The notes: generated by a model not told the origin, from the letters alone. Positions 40,007-50,086 are shown, counted from the stretch's first letter. The stretch: 64,000 bases of DNA from Novilysobacter selenitireducens (GCF_020026895.1 NZ_JAINZW010000007.1:56433-120432); one strand, 5' to 3'. A program made the numbers and translations.

Positions 40007-42190
40007 CTAGATCCGCTGGATGCCCATCACCACGCCCAGCCGGCGCACCTTGCGGATCACGTCGGCCAGGTGGCGCCGGTCGCTGACCTCGATGGCGAAG
40101 CGCAGCACCGCCATGTTGGCGTCGCGGTCGATGTACTCGACGCGGTCGATGTTGGAGTCGACCTCGGCGATGGCCGCGGCCACCTGCGCCAGCGCGCCGG
40201 GGCGGTTGTCGACTTCGATCTTGAGCGCGGCGGCGAAGTCGCCGCTGACCTCGCGGTCCCAGCCCACGGCCACCCAGCGATCGGGCGACTTGCGGTACTC
40301 GGCCACGTTAGAACAGTCCAGGCGGTGTACCACCAGACCCTTGCCCGCGGTGTGGTAGCCCATGATCTCGTCGCCCGGCACCGGCAGGCAGCAGTTGGCG
40401 AAGCTGATCACGCCACGCTCGGCGCCGGTGATCAGGATCTTGTCCTCCGGCAGCGCCACCGGGTCGGCGGCGCGACGCGGCGCCTTGCCCTTGGCCGCGC
40501 GCGCCAGCGACAGCGCCACCTGGCTGGGCATGCGGTTGCCCAGCGCGATGTCAGCCAGCAGGGCTTCCAGGCGCGGGTAACGGTGCTCGGCGAGGTATGC
40601 GTCGACGCGTTCGGCCGCCACGCGGTCCAGGGAGGTTTCCAGTGCCTCCAGCGCGCGGTCGAGCATGCGGTGGCCGAGCTGCACGGCGTCCTCGTGCCCG
40701 ATCTGCTTGAGCTGCTGACGGATCGCCGTGCGCGCCTTGCCCGACACCACGAACTCCAGCCACTGCGGCTTGGGCGTGGAGGATTTGGCGGTGATCACTT
40801 CGATGCGCTGGCCGCTGGCGAGCTTGGTACGCAGCGGCGACAGCTTGCCGTCCACGCGCGCGGCCACGGCCGTGTTGCCGACATCGGTGTGCACCGCGTA
40901 GGCGAAGTCGAGGGCGGTGGCGTTGCGCGGCAGCGACAGGATGTCGCCCTGCGGCGTAAACAGGTAGACCTCGTCCGGGAACAGGTCGACCTTGACGTTC
41001 TCCAGGAACTCCAGCGACGAGCCGGTCGCGTGCTGCGACTCAACCAGCCCGGTGATCCAGCTGTGCGCACGGCTCTGCGCGCTGTTGGGGCCTTCGCCGC
41101 CGTCCTTGTAGGACCAGTGCGCAGCGATGCCGCGCTCGGCGATCAGGTCCATCTCCTCGGTGCGAATCTGCACTTCCACCGGTGAGCCGTACGGGCCGAA
41201 CAGCACCGTGTGCAGCGACTGGTAACCGTTGGCCTTGGGGATGGCGATGAAGTCGCGGAAGCGCGCATCCAGCGGCTTGTACGTGGCGTGCACCACGCCC
41301 AGCGCGTGGTAGCAGTCGGCCACCGAGCGCACCACGATGCGGAAGCCGAACACGTCCATCACCTGGGTGAAGCTCTTGTGCTCGGCGCGCATCTTCGAAT
41401 AGATGCTCCACGGCGACTTCACCCGGCTGATAAGGCGGTGCGGCAGCTTCTCCTTGGCCAGGCGCTGGGCGAGGTTGGCTTCGATCTGCACCAGCGACTC
41501 GCGCCGCACCACCGGCTGGGTGCGGATGCGCTTCTCGATCACGGCATGCCGCCACGGGTGCAGCGCACGGAAGCCCAGGTCCTGCAGCTCGGCCTTGATC
41601 AGGTTCATGCCCAGCCGCTGGGCAATCGGCGCGTGGATCTCCAGTGTTTCCAGCGCGATGCGCTCGCGCGCCTCGGCGCTTTGCGCGCCCAGCGTGCGCA
41701 TGTTGTGCAGGCGGTCGGCCAGCTTGATCAGAATGACGCGCAGGTCGCGCGACATGGCCAGCAGCATCTTGCGGAAACTTTCGGCCGCGGCTTCCTGGCG
41801 GTCACGGAAGTGCAGCTTGTCGAGTTTGGTGACGCCGTCGACGAGCTCGGCCACGGTCTCGCCGAACTCGCCGGCCAGGCACTCGCGGGTGAGCGGCGTG
41901 TCCTCGATGGTGTCGTGCAGGATCGCCGCGATCAGCGTTTCGATGTCCAGCCCCTGGTCGGCCAGCACCTTGGCCACCGCGATGGGGTGGGTGATGTACG
42001 GCTCGCCGGACTTGCGCGTCTGCCCGGCATGCGCGGCCGCTCCCACCGCCCATGCACGCCGCAGCAACGCGCGCTGGTCGGCCGGCAGGTAGTGCGCGGC
42101 CTGCTCCAGCTCACGCACGTAGTCCGGCACCGACGGGTCGTCGGCGTCGGCCACGGCAGGCAGGCGGATGGCAGGTGCGGCAGGGGTCAT
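40007..42190 (-). CDS. spoT: Bifunctional (p)ppGpp synthetase/hydrolase
   Basis: 727 residues. The hydrolase domain has HDTIEDT (92-98, HDxxED). The synthetase domain has KSPWSIYSKM and ANGYQSLHTVLFGPYG, with RFRDFIAIPK, the basic version of the motif found in bifunctional Rel/SpoT rather than the acidic RelA one. TGS and ACT domains follow. It is separated from rpoZ by a terminator, so it probably has its own promoter. Confidence 0.95.
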   Translation of the reverse strand: MTPAAPAIRLPAVADADDPSVPDYVRELEQAAHYLPADQRALLRRAWAVGAAAHAGQTRKSGEPYITHPIAVAKVLADQGLDIETLIAAILHDTIEDTPLTRECLAGEFGETVAELVDGVTKLDKLHFRDRQEAAAESFRKMLLAMSRDLRVILIKLADRLHNMRTLGAQSAEARERIALETLEIHAPIAQRLGMNLIKAELQDLGFRALHPWRHAVIEKRIRTQPVVRRESLVQIEANLAQRLAKEKLPHRLISRVKSPWSIYSKMRAEHKSFTQVMDVFGFRIVVRSVADCYHALGVVHATYKPLDARFRDFIAIPKANGYQSLHTVLFGPYGSPVEVQIRTEEMDLIAERGIAAHWSYKDGGEGPNSAQSRAHSWITGLVESQHATGSSLEFLENVKVDLFPDEVYLFTPQGDILSLPRNATALDFAYAVHTDVGNTAVAARVDGKLSPLRTKLASGQRIEVITAKSSTPKPQWLEFVVSGKARTAIRQQLKQIGHEDAVQLGHRMLDRALEALETSLDRVAAERVDAYLAEHRYPRLEALLADIALGNRMPSQVALSLARAAKGKAPRRAADPVALPEDKILITGAERGVISFANCCLPVPGDEIMGYHTAGKGLVVHRLDCSNVAEYRKSPDRWVAVGWDREVSGDFAAALKIEVDNRPGALAQVAAAIAEVDSNIDRVEYIDRDANMAVLRFAIEVSDRRHLADVIRKVRRLGVVMGIQRI

Positions 42191-42293
42191 GCGGGCAATC
42201 TACGCGCCTGCTGACGGGCGGCGCAATGCGTTGAGGGGGAAGGGAAAAACGCGGCCGGGAAGTCGCGCTTCCCAACCACCCGCGGACCCAACA

Positions 42294-42319
42294 AAAAGCC
42301 CCGCCGGAGCGGGGCTTTT
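42294..42319 (-). terminator. Terminator of rpoZ
   Basis: GCCCCGC (42298-42304), loop CGGA, GCGGGGC (42309-42315), followed on the minus strand by TTTTTGTT. It uncouples rpoZ from spoT. Confidence 0.9.
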
Positions 42320-42340
42320 CAGGCCGGGACGGCGACTCGA

Positions 42341-42637
42341 TCAGTCGTCGCCCTTGGCCAGGTCTTCGTCGGCGACCACTTCCGCGGCGGCCCATTCCAG
42401 CGCCTCGCGCTCCTTGCGCTCGCGCTCGGCCTTCTCGACGGCGTCGATGTAATCGGTGTCGATGCGGCGCGCGGCGATCTCGCGCAGCGCCAGCACGGTG
42501 GGCTTGTCGTTGGAGTCGTTCTCCATCTGCGACTCGACGCCGTTGGCCAGCTGGCGCGCGCGCTTGGCGGCCATCATGACGAGTTCGAAGCGGTTATCGA
42601 CCACTTCCAGGCAGTCTTCTACGGTGATGCGGGCCAT
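42341..42637 (-). CDS. rpoZ: RNA polymerase omega subunit
   Basis: 98 residues, [20 protein letters not shown] and [11 protein letters not shown] as in other omega subunits. It stabilises RNA polymerase and forms part of a ppGpp site. It is transcribed towards spoT, the classic gmk-rpoZ-spoT order, with 162 bases to gmk. Confidence 0.97.
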   Translation of the reverse strand: MARITVEDCLEVVDNRFELVMMAAKRARQLANGVESQMENDSNDKPTVLALREIAARRIDTDYIDAVEKAERERKEREALEWAAAEVVADEDLAKGDD

Positions 42638-42799
42638 GGGGCTCCTGGCGGCCGGTCGGCCGTCGTGGGGTACACAAAGGGGACGGGAGTGTAGCCGGCC
42701 GCGCGCCCACGGGCAAGCGCGGGCTTTTGAATCAAACAGTTACGGGGCGACCTGACGTTCCGAGACGCGTGTGGCAGGGGGCTCGAGCAGCGCCGGACC

Positions 42800-43420
42800 T
42801 CAATCCGTCAACAGCGCCGTGATCAGCCGCCCGTGCCGGGCCACCTGTGCCTCGCGCCGCAGCCGGCTGGCGGTGAAGATCGCGCACATCTCGTCCACCG
42901 CCACCGCGAAGGTCTCGTTGACGATGACGTAGTCGAACTCGCCGTAGTGGCCCATTTCCTCGCGGGCCGCGGCCAGCCGCTGGGCGATGACTTCCTCGCT
43001 GTCCTGCCCGCGGGCGCGCATGCGCTGCTCCAGCGCCTGGCGCGAGGGCGGCAGGATGAACACGCTGACCGCGCCCGGCACCTTGGACCGGACCTGGCGG
43101 GCGCCCTGCCAGTCGATCTCCAGCAGCACGTCCTTTCCGGCTGCCAGTTGCGGCTCCACCGACTGGCGCGCGGTGCCCTTCCAGTCGCCGTGCACCAGCG
43201 CGTGCTCGAAGAAGTCGCCCTCGGCCACCATCGCCTCGAACTCGTCCTTGCCGACGAAGTGGTAGTGCTCGGCATGGCGCTCGCCCGGGCGCGGCTGGCG
43301 CGAGGTGAAAGAGATCGACAGGCAGATGTTGGGGTCGCGGGCCAGCACCGCGTTGACGATGCTGGACTTCCCGGCGCCCGACGGCGCCGCCACGATGAAG
43401 AGCGTGCCGCGCATGGTCAT
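42800..43420 (-). CDS. gmk: Guanylate kinase
   Basis: 206 residues, P-loop APSGAGKSS at 12-20, then SFTSRQPRPGE and HYHFVGKDEFEAM. It phosphorylates GMP to GDP. The ATG at 43420 overlaps the yicC stop (ATGA); a second ATG at 43414 is possible. Confidence 0.96.
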   Translation of the reverse strand: MTMRGTLFIVAAPSGAGKSSIVNAVLARDPNICLSISFTSRQPRPGERHAEHYHFVGKDEFEAMVAEGDFFEHALVHGDWKGTARQSVEPQLAAGKDVLLEIDWQGARQVRSKVPGAVSVFILPPSRQALEQRMRARGQDSEEVIAQRLAAAREEMGHYGEFDYVIVNETFAVAVDEMCAIFTASRLRREAQVARHGRLITALLTD

Positions 43421-44292
43421 TCGATGTTCTGCACCTGTTCGCGGACCTGGTCGATCAGGACCTTGAGTTCGACCGCGGCCGACGAGCTGCGCGCGTCCAC
43501 CGACTTGCTGCCCAGGGTATTGGCCTCGCGGTTGAACTCCTGCAGCAGGAAGTCCAGCCGGCGGCCGACCGCTTCGCGCAGCTTGAGCACGCGCCGGGCC
43601 TCGCCGACGTGGGCATCGAGCCGGTCGAGTTCCTCGTCCACGTCGAGCTTCTGCAGCCACATGACCAGCTCCTGCTCCAGCCGGCCCTGCTCGAGCGGCG
43701 TGCCGCCCGGGGTGGCGAGGTCGGACAGGCGCGTGGCGAGCTTCTGGCGCTGGCCGTCGCGGATCGCCGGCATCAGCGTGCGCACCTCGCGCGCGATGCG
43801 CTCGATGCCGTCGACGCGCTCGTTGATCGCGGCCGCCAGCTTGGCGCCCTCGCGCTCGCGCGCAGCGACGAACTCGTCGAGCACCTCGTCCAGCAGCGCC
43901 AGCGCCTCGGCCTGCAACGCGGCCGGGTCGGCGGCCGGCGCCTGCAGCACGCCGGGGAACTGCAGCAGCTCGGTCAACTCGGTATGCAACCCGGGGAAGC
44001 GTGCCGCCAGGTCGATGGCCAGGTCGCTGAGCTCGCGCAGCCGGGTCGGGTCGACCTGGAGGCCTGCGGCGCCTTCCGGCGCGCGCAGCCGGAACACCAG
44101 GTCGAGCTTGCCGCGCGACAGGCGCGAGGCGATGCGCTCGCGCAGCACCGGCTCCAGTGCGCGCAGGTCGTCGTGCAGGCGCACCCCGATTTCAAGGAAA
44201 CGGTGGTTGACCGAACGCAGCTCGCAGGCGAGCGTGCCCCACTCGGTGGCGCGCTCGCCGTTGGCGTAGGCGGTCATGGAACGGATGGGCAT
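43417..44292 (-). CDS. yicC: YicC family endoribonuclease-like protein
   Basis: 291 residues. N-terminal [13 protein letters not shown] and [16 protein letters not shown], and C-terminal [21 protein letters not shown] are the YicC signatures. Members have been implicated in RNA turnover in E. coli. It is divergent from rph, as in E. coli, and translationally coupled to gmk. Confidence 0.93.
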   Translation of the reverse strand: MPIRSMTAYANGERATEWGTLACELRSVNHRFLEIGVRLHDDLRALEPVLRERIASRLSRGKLDLVFRLRAPEGAAGLQVDPTRLRELSDLAIDLAARFPGLHTELTELLQFPGVLQAPAADPAALQAEALALLDEVLDEFVAAREREGAKLAAAINERVDGIERIAREVRTLMPAIRDGQRQKLATRLSDLATPGGTPLEQGRLEQELVMWLQKLDVDEELDRLDAHVGEARRVLKLREAVGRRLDFLLQEFNREANTLGSKSVDARSSSAAVELKVLIDQVREQVQNIE

Positions 44293-44392
44293 TGCGACTC
44301 CGGTGCGTGCGCCGTGGTCCGACGGCAGCGCCGCGGGCCGGGGGCCGAGGGGGCGAATGGTAAACTCGCGCGCCCCGTCGACGGTAATCCGC

Positions 44393-45142
44393 ATGTCCGC
44401 AGCCTTTTCCCGACCCAGCGGCCGTGCCGCCGACCAGCTGCGCGACGTGCGCATCGAGCGCGGCTACACCGCCCACGCGGAGGGCTCGGTGCTGGTGTGC
44501 TTCGGCCAGACGCGGGTGCTGTGCACCGCCAGCGTCGAGAACCGCGTGCCGGCCTTCCTGCGCGGCAAGGGCGAAGGCTGGATCACCGCCGAGTACGGCA
44601 TGCTGCCGCGCGCCACCCACACCCGCAGCGACCGCGAGGCCAGCCGCGGCAAGCAGGGCGGGCGCACGCTGGAGATCCAGCGCCTGATCGGCCGCAGCCT
44701 GCGCGCCTGCGTGGACCGCAAGGCACTGGGCGAACGCACCATCACCCTGGACTGCGACGTGCTGCAGGCCGACGGTGGCACGCGCACCGCCGCCATCACC
44801 GGCGCCTACGTCGCGCTGGTGGATGCGGTGCAGTGGCTGCTCGACCGCGGCGAGATCAAGCCGCGCGCCGGGCGCACCCCGGTCATCGGCGCGGTGGCGG
44901 CGGTGTCGGTGGGCATCTACAAGGGCGTGCCGGTGCTGGACCTGGACTACGCCGAGGACAGCGACTGCGACACCGACATGAATGTCGTCATGAACGACGG
45001 CGGCGGCTTCATCGAGCTGCAGGGCACGGCCGAAGGCCATGCCTTCCGTCGCGACGAGCTGGAGGCTCTCACGTCACTGGCGGAGGCCGGGATCGCGCAG
45101 CTGGTGGCGCACCAGCGCGCGGCGTTGCGGTTGCCGGTGTAA
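44393..45142 (+). CDS. rph: Ribonuclease PH
   Basis: 249 residues, phosphate-dependent 3' exonuclease for tRNA maturation. [31 protein letters not shown] and [19 protein letters not shown] are conserved. The start at 44393 gives the usual N-terminus; the open frame reaches 44276 without a better site. It is divergent from yicC and followed by a REP cluster. Confidence 0.96.
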   Translation: MSAAFSRPSGRAADQLRDVRIERGYTAHAEGSVLVCFGQTRVLCTASVENRVPAFLRGKGEGWITAEYGMLPRATHTRSDREASRGKQGGRTLEIQRLIGRSLRACVDRKALGERTITLDCDVLQADGGTRTAAITGAYVALVDAVQWLLDRGEIKPRAGRTPVIGAVAAVSVGIYKGVPVLDLDYAEDSDCDTDMNVVMNDGGGFIELQGTAEGHAFRRDELEALTSLAEAGIAQLVAHQRAALRLPV

Positions 45143-45179
45143 GGCCAGTGGGATCTGCGCGGCCCTAAAGGCCGTCCCT

Positions 45180-45320
45180 TGTAGGAGCGGCTTCAGCCGC
45201 GAACGCATCCGGGAGGTGACGCGGGTAACGCCTGCCCCCGTTTGCGACCAGGTCCGGTCGCGACTCACGTCGCTACTACAGGTGGTAAGCACTCGATCGC
45301 GGCTGAAGCCGCTCCTACAG
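45180..45320. repeat. REP/BIME cluster upstream of rdgB
   Basis: TGTAGGAGCGGCTTCAGCC at the left end, GTCGCGACTCACGTCGCTAC inside, and GGCTGAAGCCGCTCCTACAG at the right end. The right end is immediately followed by GA, creating AGGAA, a possible ribosome-binding site for rdgB. Confidence 0.9.
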
Positions 45321-45331
45321 GAATGTGCCAC

Positions 45332-45925
45332 GTGACCCGAATCGTCGTCGCCAGCGGCAATGCCGGAAAACTGGCCGAATTCAACCGCCTGCTGTCCGAC
45401 GCGGGGCTGGAATTCGTCTCCCAGCGAGAACTCGGCGTCGACGACATCGAGGAAACCGGCCTGACGTTCGTCGAGAACGCGCTGCTCAAGGCGCGCCACG
45501 CCGCGCGCGTTACCGGGCTGCCGTCGCTGGCCGACGACTCGGGCCTGTGCGTGGATGCGCTGGACGGCGCGCCGGGGCTGTATTCGGCACGCTATGCCGG
45601 CACGCACGGCGACGCGGCCGCCAACATCGCCAAGCTGCTGCGCGCGCTGGACGGCGTCGAGGACGCGCGCCGCGGCGCGTATTTCCATTGCACGCTGGCG
45701 CTGCTGCGCCACCCGGACGACCCCCGCCCGCTGATCGCCGAGGGGGAATGGCGCGGCCGGATCCTGCATGCGCCGCGCGGCGAGGGTGGCTTCGGCTACG
45801 ACCCGGTGTTCCTTGACACCGGCACCGGCCTGACCGCGGCCGAGCTGGACCCGACCACCAAGAACCGCATCAGCCATCGCGGGCTTGCGCTGGCCCAGTT
45901 GCAGCACGCCGTCTCAGCCCTGTAG
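45332..45925 (+). CDS. rdgB: RdgB/HAM1 non-canonical purine NTP pyrophosphatase
   Basis: 197 residues; hydrolyses dITP, ITP and XTP. IVVASGNAGKLAEF, LADDSGLCVDAL and GFGYDPVF are family motifs. GTG at 45332 is preferred, with AGGAA (45319-45323) 8 bases upstream; an ATG at 45323 has no such site. The AGG of that site is the last bases of the upstream REP, and the stop TAG is inside the TGTAGGA start of the downstream REP. Confidence 0.93.
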   Translation: MTRIVVASGNAGKLAEFNRLLSDAGLEFVSQRELGVDDIEETGLTFVENALLKARHAARVTGLPSLADDSGLCVDALDGAPGLYSARYAGTHGDAAANIAKLLRALDGVEDARRGAYFHCTLALLRHPDDPRPLIAEGEWRGRILHAPRGEGGFGYDPVFLDTGTGLTAAELDPTTKNRISHRGLALAQLQHAVSAL

Positions 45926-46077
45926 GAACGGCGGTTTCCGCGATCCGGGCGCGGCTTCCTGTAGGAGCGACGTAAGTCGCGACCTCGTGACTTCGGCTAC
46001 ATCGATCGCGACTTACGTCGCTCCTACAGGTTTGAGACCCCGTGTCTCGCGGCTCGCGGCTTAAGCCGCTCCTACAG
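45921..46077. repeat. REP/BIME cluster between rdgB and hemW
   Basis: A degenerate left unit beginning TGTAGGAACGG, a near-perfect inner palindrome of TAGGAGCGACGTAAGTCGCG and its inverse, and GGCTTAAGCCGCTCCTACAG at the right end. The left unit contains the rdgB stop codon. Confidence 0.88.
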
Positions 46078-46099
46078 TTCCGCGCCGCAGGGGAGGACA

Positions 46100-47302
46100 A
46101 TGGGCGGCATGACCCTCGCACCGCCCCCGCTGTCGCTCTACGTCCACCTGCCCTGGTGCGTGCGCAAGTGCCCGTACTGCGACTTCAACTCGCATGAGGG
46201 ACGCGGGGCGCTGCCGTTCGAACCCTACGTGGACGCATTGCTGGCCGACCTGGACTTCGATTTGCCGCTGGTCTGGGGCCGCACGGTCCACAGCGTGTTC
46301 TTCGGCGGCGGCACGCCGAGCCTGTTCCCGGCGGCGGCGATCGACCGGCTCCTGCAGGGTGCCAGCAGCCGGCTGCGGTTCGCGCCGGGCTGCGAGATCA
46401 CGCTGGAGACCAACCCGGGCACCGCCGAGCACGGCCGTTTTGAGCACTACCGCGCTGCCGGCGTGAACCGGCTGAGCTTCGGCATCCAGAGCTTCGACGA
46501 CGGGTGCCTGCAGAGACTGGGGCGCATCCACGACAGCGCCGAGGCCGACGCCGCGGTGAAACTGGCCCAGGACGCGGGCTTCGACAACATCAACCTCGAC
46601 CTGATGTACGCGCTGCCCGGCCAGGACCTGGCGATGGCCGAGCACGATCTGGAGCGCGCGTTCGCGCTGAAGCCGGCGCATGTGTCGCACTACCAGCTCA
46701 CGCTGGAGCCCAACACCGTGTTCGCCGCGCGCCCGCCGCAGGGCCTGCCGGACGAGGACGCCGGCTGGGACATGCAGGAGCGCTGTCAGGCGCTGCTGCG
46801 GGACGCCGGCTATGTGCAGTACGAAGTCAGCGCCTACGCCCGCCCGGGCCGGCAGTGCGCGCACAACCTCAACTACTGGCGTTATGGCGACTACCTGGGC
46901 ATCGGTGCCGGCGCGCACGGCAAGCTGACGCTGGGGCACGAGCAGAGCATCCTGCGGCGCTGGAAACTGAAGCACCCCACGCGCTACCTGGCCGCTGCGG
47001 GCCGCGAGGAAGCGATCGGCGGCGATGATCGGATCGAGCCGGCACGCCGGCCGTTCGAATACATGCTCAATGTATTGCGGTTGGTGGAGGGATTCGCGCT
47101 CGCCGACTTCGAGGCCCGCACCGGACTGGCACGCAGCACCATAGAAACACCGCTGCGGCGCGCGTACGCAAGCGGATGGCTGGAACGCGAAGGCGACCGC
47201 GTGCGCCCGACCGAGTTGGGACGGCGCTTCACAAACGACGTCATGTCGCTCTTCCTCGACCCGTCCGACACGCTCCTGCCGCGCGGGATTCCGGCGCACT
47301 GA
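46100..47302 (+). CDS. hemW: Radical SAM heme chaperone HemW
   Basis: 400 residues. The radical SAM cluster motif is CVRKCPYCDF (CxxxCxxCxF). The Phe after the third Cys, rather than a further Cys, separates HemW from coproporphyrinogen oxidase HemN. GGGTPSLF and NRLSFGIQSF follow. HemW inserts heme into respiratory enzymes. The rdgB-hemW neighbourhood is conserved. The ATG at 46100 follows GGGGAGGA; 46109 is an alternative. Confidence 0.94.
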   Translation: MGGMTLAPPPLSLYVHLPWCVRKCPYCDFNSHEGRGALPFEPYVDALLADLDFDLPLVWGRTVHSVFFGGGTPSLFPAAAIDRLLQGASSRLRFAPGCEITLETNPGTAEHGRFEHYRAAGVNRLSFGIQSFDDGCLQRLGRIHDSAEADAAVKLAQDAGFDNINLDLMYALPGQDLAMAEHDLERAFALKPAHVSHYQLTLEPNTVFAARPPQGLPDEDAGWDMQERCQALLRDAGYVQYEVSAYARPGRQCAHNLNYWRYGDYLGIGAGAHGKLTLGHEQSILRRWKLKHPTRYLAAAGREEAIGGDDRIEPARRPFEYMLNVLRLVEGFALADFEARTGLARSTIETPLRRAYASGWLEREGDRVRPTELGRRFTNDVMSLFLDPSDTLLPRGIPAH

Positions 47303-47435
47303 ATGCCGCCCGTGGCCGCACCTGGCGTGCGGCTGCGTTTGTTTCGTTGGCCGCGCTCATCCGGCCGTCTGCCGCAGTCGGGGCTGGCGGGCGGGCAACT
47401 GGCGTGTTTATATCGACCGCTCCCGGTGATCAGGC

Positions 47436-49739
47436 ATGCCCGCCAAGCTGGACCTTATCGGCACTGCATCCATGCGATCCACGCTCGAATCGGCCGCCCT
47501 GCCCCGCCGCGTCCATGGCGCGCTTGAACACCTCTACGCACTGCTGTCGGACGAGCTGGAACGCCAGCTCGAACGGATGCTGTCGGACTTCGAGCAGCAG
47601 CTGTTCCGGCTGGCCGAGCAGGCGCGCAACGCCGGCGAGCAGAGCCGGCACTTCGAGACCCTGCGCCGCATCCGCCAGAACCGGGCCGACCTCGTTCCGC
47701 GCTACCTGGCCGCTCTGGAGCACGAGCTCACTCGCATCCGCGAACCGGCCAGCCCTGCCGCCGAGCAGCACGAGTTCACCCCCAATTTCGACACGCTGCG
47801 GCTGGTCGATGATTCGGAGATCAGCCAGGAGGCGATGATCCGCACCGTCGCCTCCCGCCACGAGGCGCGTGCCGGCCTGCCGCTGATGCTGCTGGGGCAA
47901 CGCTTCGGCGTGCTGGCGGGCGCGCCCGCCTTCGATGCCGAGCAGCTGCCGGTGGGTCCGCATGCGCTGGGCCGCCTGCTGGCCGAGGCCTCGCAGGCCC
48001 TCAACATCGACCAGGAAGCGCGGCAACTGCTGTTCAAGAGTTTCGACACGCAGGTGATGGCGGGTTACGCGCAGCTGGTCGAAACGATGAACGCGCTGCT
48101 GGCGCGCGACAACATCCTCCCCAGCCTGTCGTACGTACCGCTGCGCGTGCGTCCCAGCCCGCAGGCCAGCGCCCGCAACGAGCACGGGCGCAAGGCGGCG
48201 TCTCCTGAAGACACCGCGGCACCCGACGAGCAGGGCGAAGGAAAGGCACGCGCGCCACGAGGCGAGGCCCGCCCGCATACTGCGTGGTTCGGCGAGGCGG
48301 AACCCAACAAGGGCGCCGACGACGAGAACATCGCGTTCTCGCTGCTGCAGGATCTGCTTGGCAGCCGTCGCGACCTGCTGGGCAAGCTGCGCGCCGAGCC
48401 GCAGGGCGAGGCACGTGCGCCGCTGCCCACCCAGGACGTGGTCGCCGCGCTGGAGTCGCAGCAGATTGCCGCGCCCGCCCGCAAGCCGGGCGGCCAGCGC
48501 ACCACGCTGGGCGACATCAAGCAGACGCTGCTCGCGCAGAGCCGCCAACAGCACGGCCATGCCACCGCACTGTCGCGCGAGGACAACGACACCTTCGAGC
48601 TGCTGGGCATGCTGTACGCGGAGATCGGCCGCGAGCTTCGGGCCGGCGCCGCCAGCAACGACATGCTGGAGAAGCTGCAGGTGCCGCTGGTACGGGTGGC
48701 GCTGCAGGACCGCGCGTTCTTCGTGCGCAGCCAGCATCCGGCGCGCCAGTTGCTCAACTCGGTCGCCGAGGCCGGCGCCAACTGGCTGGCCGAGGACGAG
48801 GCCGACCCGCAGCTGGAAGCCCACCTGGGCCTGGCCGTGGACCACGTGGTGGAGAACTACCACGGCGACCCGACCGTCTTCCAGGCGGCCAACGAGACCT
48901 TGCAGGGCCACCTGCAGACCATGGCGCGCAAGGCCGAGGTTACCGAGCGCCGGCATGTCGAGGCCGCGCGGGGCAAGGAAAAGCTGGCCGTCGCCAAGCG
49001 CCGGGCCTCCGAGATCATCGATGCGGCGATGCGCGAGCAGCGCCTGCCGCGCTTCGTGCGCACGCTTCTGGCGCAGGCGTGGAGCGACGTCCTGACCCTG
49101 ACCCTGCTGCGGCATGGTGAGGAGTCGGACGAGTGGCGCAGCCACCAAGAGGCCACCACCCAGATCGTGGCCGCCGCCGCCGGCACTGCGCCGGCGCCCG
49201 CCGGGCTGGAACAGCGCATCGAGCACGCGCTCGCGCTGGTGGGGTACCACGCAGACGAGGCCAGTGCGATCGCGCGCCGGCTCACCGTCGGCCGCGACGA
49301 CCAGGAAGAGGACCCCGCCTCTCGCACCGAGCTGGCGATGAAGCTCAAGGCGCGCACCCGCCTGGGCGAGGATGCCGATACCGCGAAGCCGAAGCTCCCG
49401 CCGCGCACCAAGGACGAGCAGGCGCGCTATGAGTACCTGCGCACGCTGCCGTTCGGTACGTGGCTGGAAATCGTCAAGAACCAGCAGGGCGATGTGCTCC
49501 GCCGCCGCCTTGCTTGGTTCAGCCCGATTACCGGGACGGCGTTGCTGGTCAACCAACGCGGCCAGCGCGTCGGCGAGGAGTCGCTCGACCACCTGGCGCG
49601 GTTGATGGCCAAGCAGCAGGTGCGCGTGGTGACCGCCGAGCGGGGCCGCCTGGTCGACCGTGCCTGGCAGTCTGCCCTCAGCGCACTGCGCAGCTTTGCC
49701 GGCATCGGCGAACGCACTCCGAAAGAAGCCACCCAATGA
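47436..49739 (+). CDS. DUF1631 domain-containing protein
   Basis: 767 residues, cytoplasmic, largely helical. It matches the DUF1631 family over its whole length (LPRRVHGALEHLYALLSDEL near the N-terminus, LPFGTWLEIVKNQQGDVLRRRLAWFSP near the C-terminus). The last 110 residues could be a PilZ-like beta domain, judging from the alternating pattern, but no RxxxR motif is evident. Function is unknown. It is coupled to a PilZ gene by an ATGA overlap, which suggests a cyclic-di-GMP-linked role. Confidence 0.85.
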   Translation: MPAKLDLIGTASMRSTLESAALPRRVHGALEHLYALLSDELERQLERMLSDFEQQLFRLAEQARNAGEQSRHFETLRRIRQNRADLVPRYLAALEHELTRIREPASPAAEQHEFTPNFDTLRLVDDSEISQEAMIRTVASRHEARAGLPLMLLGQRFGVLAGAPAFDAEQLPVGPHALGRLLAEASQALNIDQEARQLLFKSFDTQVMAGYAQLVETMNALLARDNILPSLSYVPLRVRPSPQASARNEHGRKAASPEDTAAPDEQGEGKARAPRGEARPHTAWFGEAEPNKGADDENIAFSLLQDLLGSRRDLLGKLRAEPQGEARAPLPTQDVVAALESQQIAAPARKPGGQRTTLGDIKQTLLAQSRQQHGHATALSREDNDTFELLGMLYAEIGRELRAGAASNDMLEKLQVPLVRVALQDRAFFVRSQHPARQLLNSVAEAGANWLAEDEADPQLEAHLGLAVDHVVENYHGDPTVFQAANETLQGHLQTMARKAEVTERRHVEAARGKEKLAVAKRRASEIIDAAMREQRLPRFVRTLLAQAWSDVLTLTLLRHGEESDEWRSHQEATTQIVAAAAGTAPAPAGLEQRIEHALALVGYHADEASAIARRLTVGRDDQEEDPASRTELAMKLKARTRLGEDADTAKPKLPPRTKDEQARYEYLRTLPFGTWLEIVKNQQGDVLRRRLAWFSPITGTALLVNQRGQRVGEESLDHLARLMAKQQVRVVTAERGRLVDRAWQSALSALRSFAGIGERTPKEATQ

Positions 49740-50086
49740 ACGACGAATTCCGCCGCGTCCGCCGTCGCAAGGTGCCCGATACCGTGCAGGTCGTGGACAC
49801 CATGACCGAGCGTGTGGTCGGCCGCCTCAGCAACCTGTCCGAAAGCGGCATGCTGCTGATGGCCAGCGTGCCGCTGGTGGACGACGCGCTGTACCAGTTC
49901 CGATTCAACCTCAGCCGCGGCAACGAGGCCGGCGCGACCATCGAGGTCGGCGCCCACCTGCTGTGGCAGGACGCAGCCAGCGCCCCGGGCCAGACCTGGA
50001 GCGGCTTCCGCTTCATCACGCTGCTGGAAAGCCAGATGCAGCACCTGCGCGACTGGCTGGACATGCCGGGCGGGAGCTACGAGTAA
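49736..50086 (+). CDS. PilZ domain protein
   Basis: 116 residues, single PilZ domain. The c-di-GMP-binding signatures are RRVRRRKVPD (RxxxR region) and LSNLSESGMLL (the D/NxSxxG motif), both intact. It should bind cyclic-di-GMP in the cytoplasm. Its ATG overlaps the DUF1631 stop (ATGA), so the two are co-translated. Confidence 0.9.
   Translation: MNDEFRRVRRRKVPDTVQVVDTMTERVVGRLSNLSESGMLLMASVPLVDDALYQFRFNLSRGNEAGATIEVGAHLLWQDAASAPGQTWSGFRFITLLESQMQHLRDWLDMPGGSYE

Noticed and set aside
45180..46077. Repeats around rdgB considered as a CRISPR array
   Set aside because: Units are palindromic, irregularly spaced, inverted relative to one another and intergenic; no cas genes are present.
47430..49736. 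768-codon minus-strand open frame mirroring the DUF1631 gene
   Set aside because: Composition is antisense-like and no motif is visible; the plus-strand gene is coupled to a PilZ gene and matches a known family.
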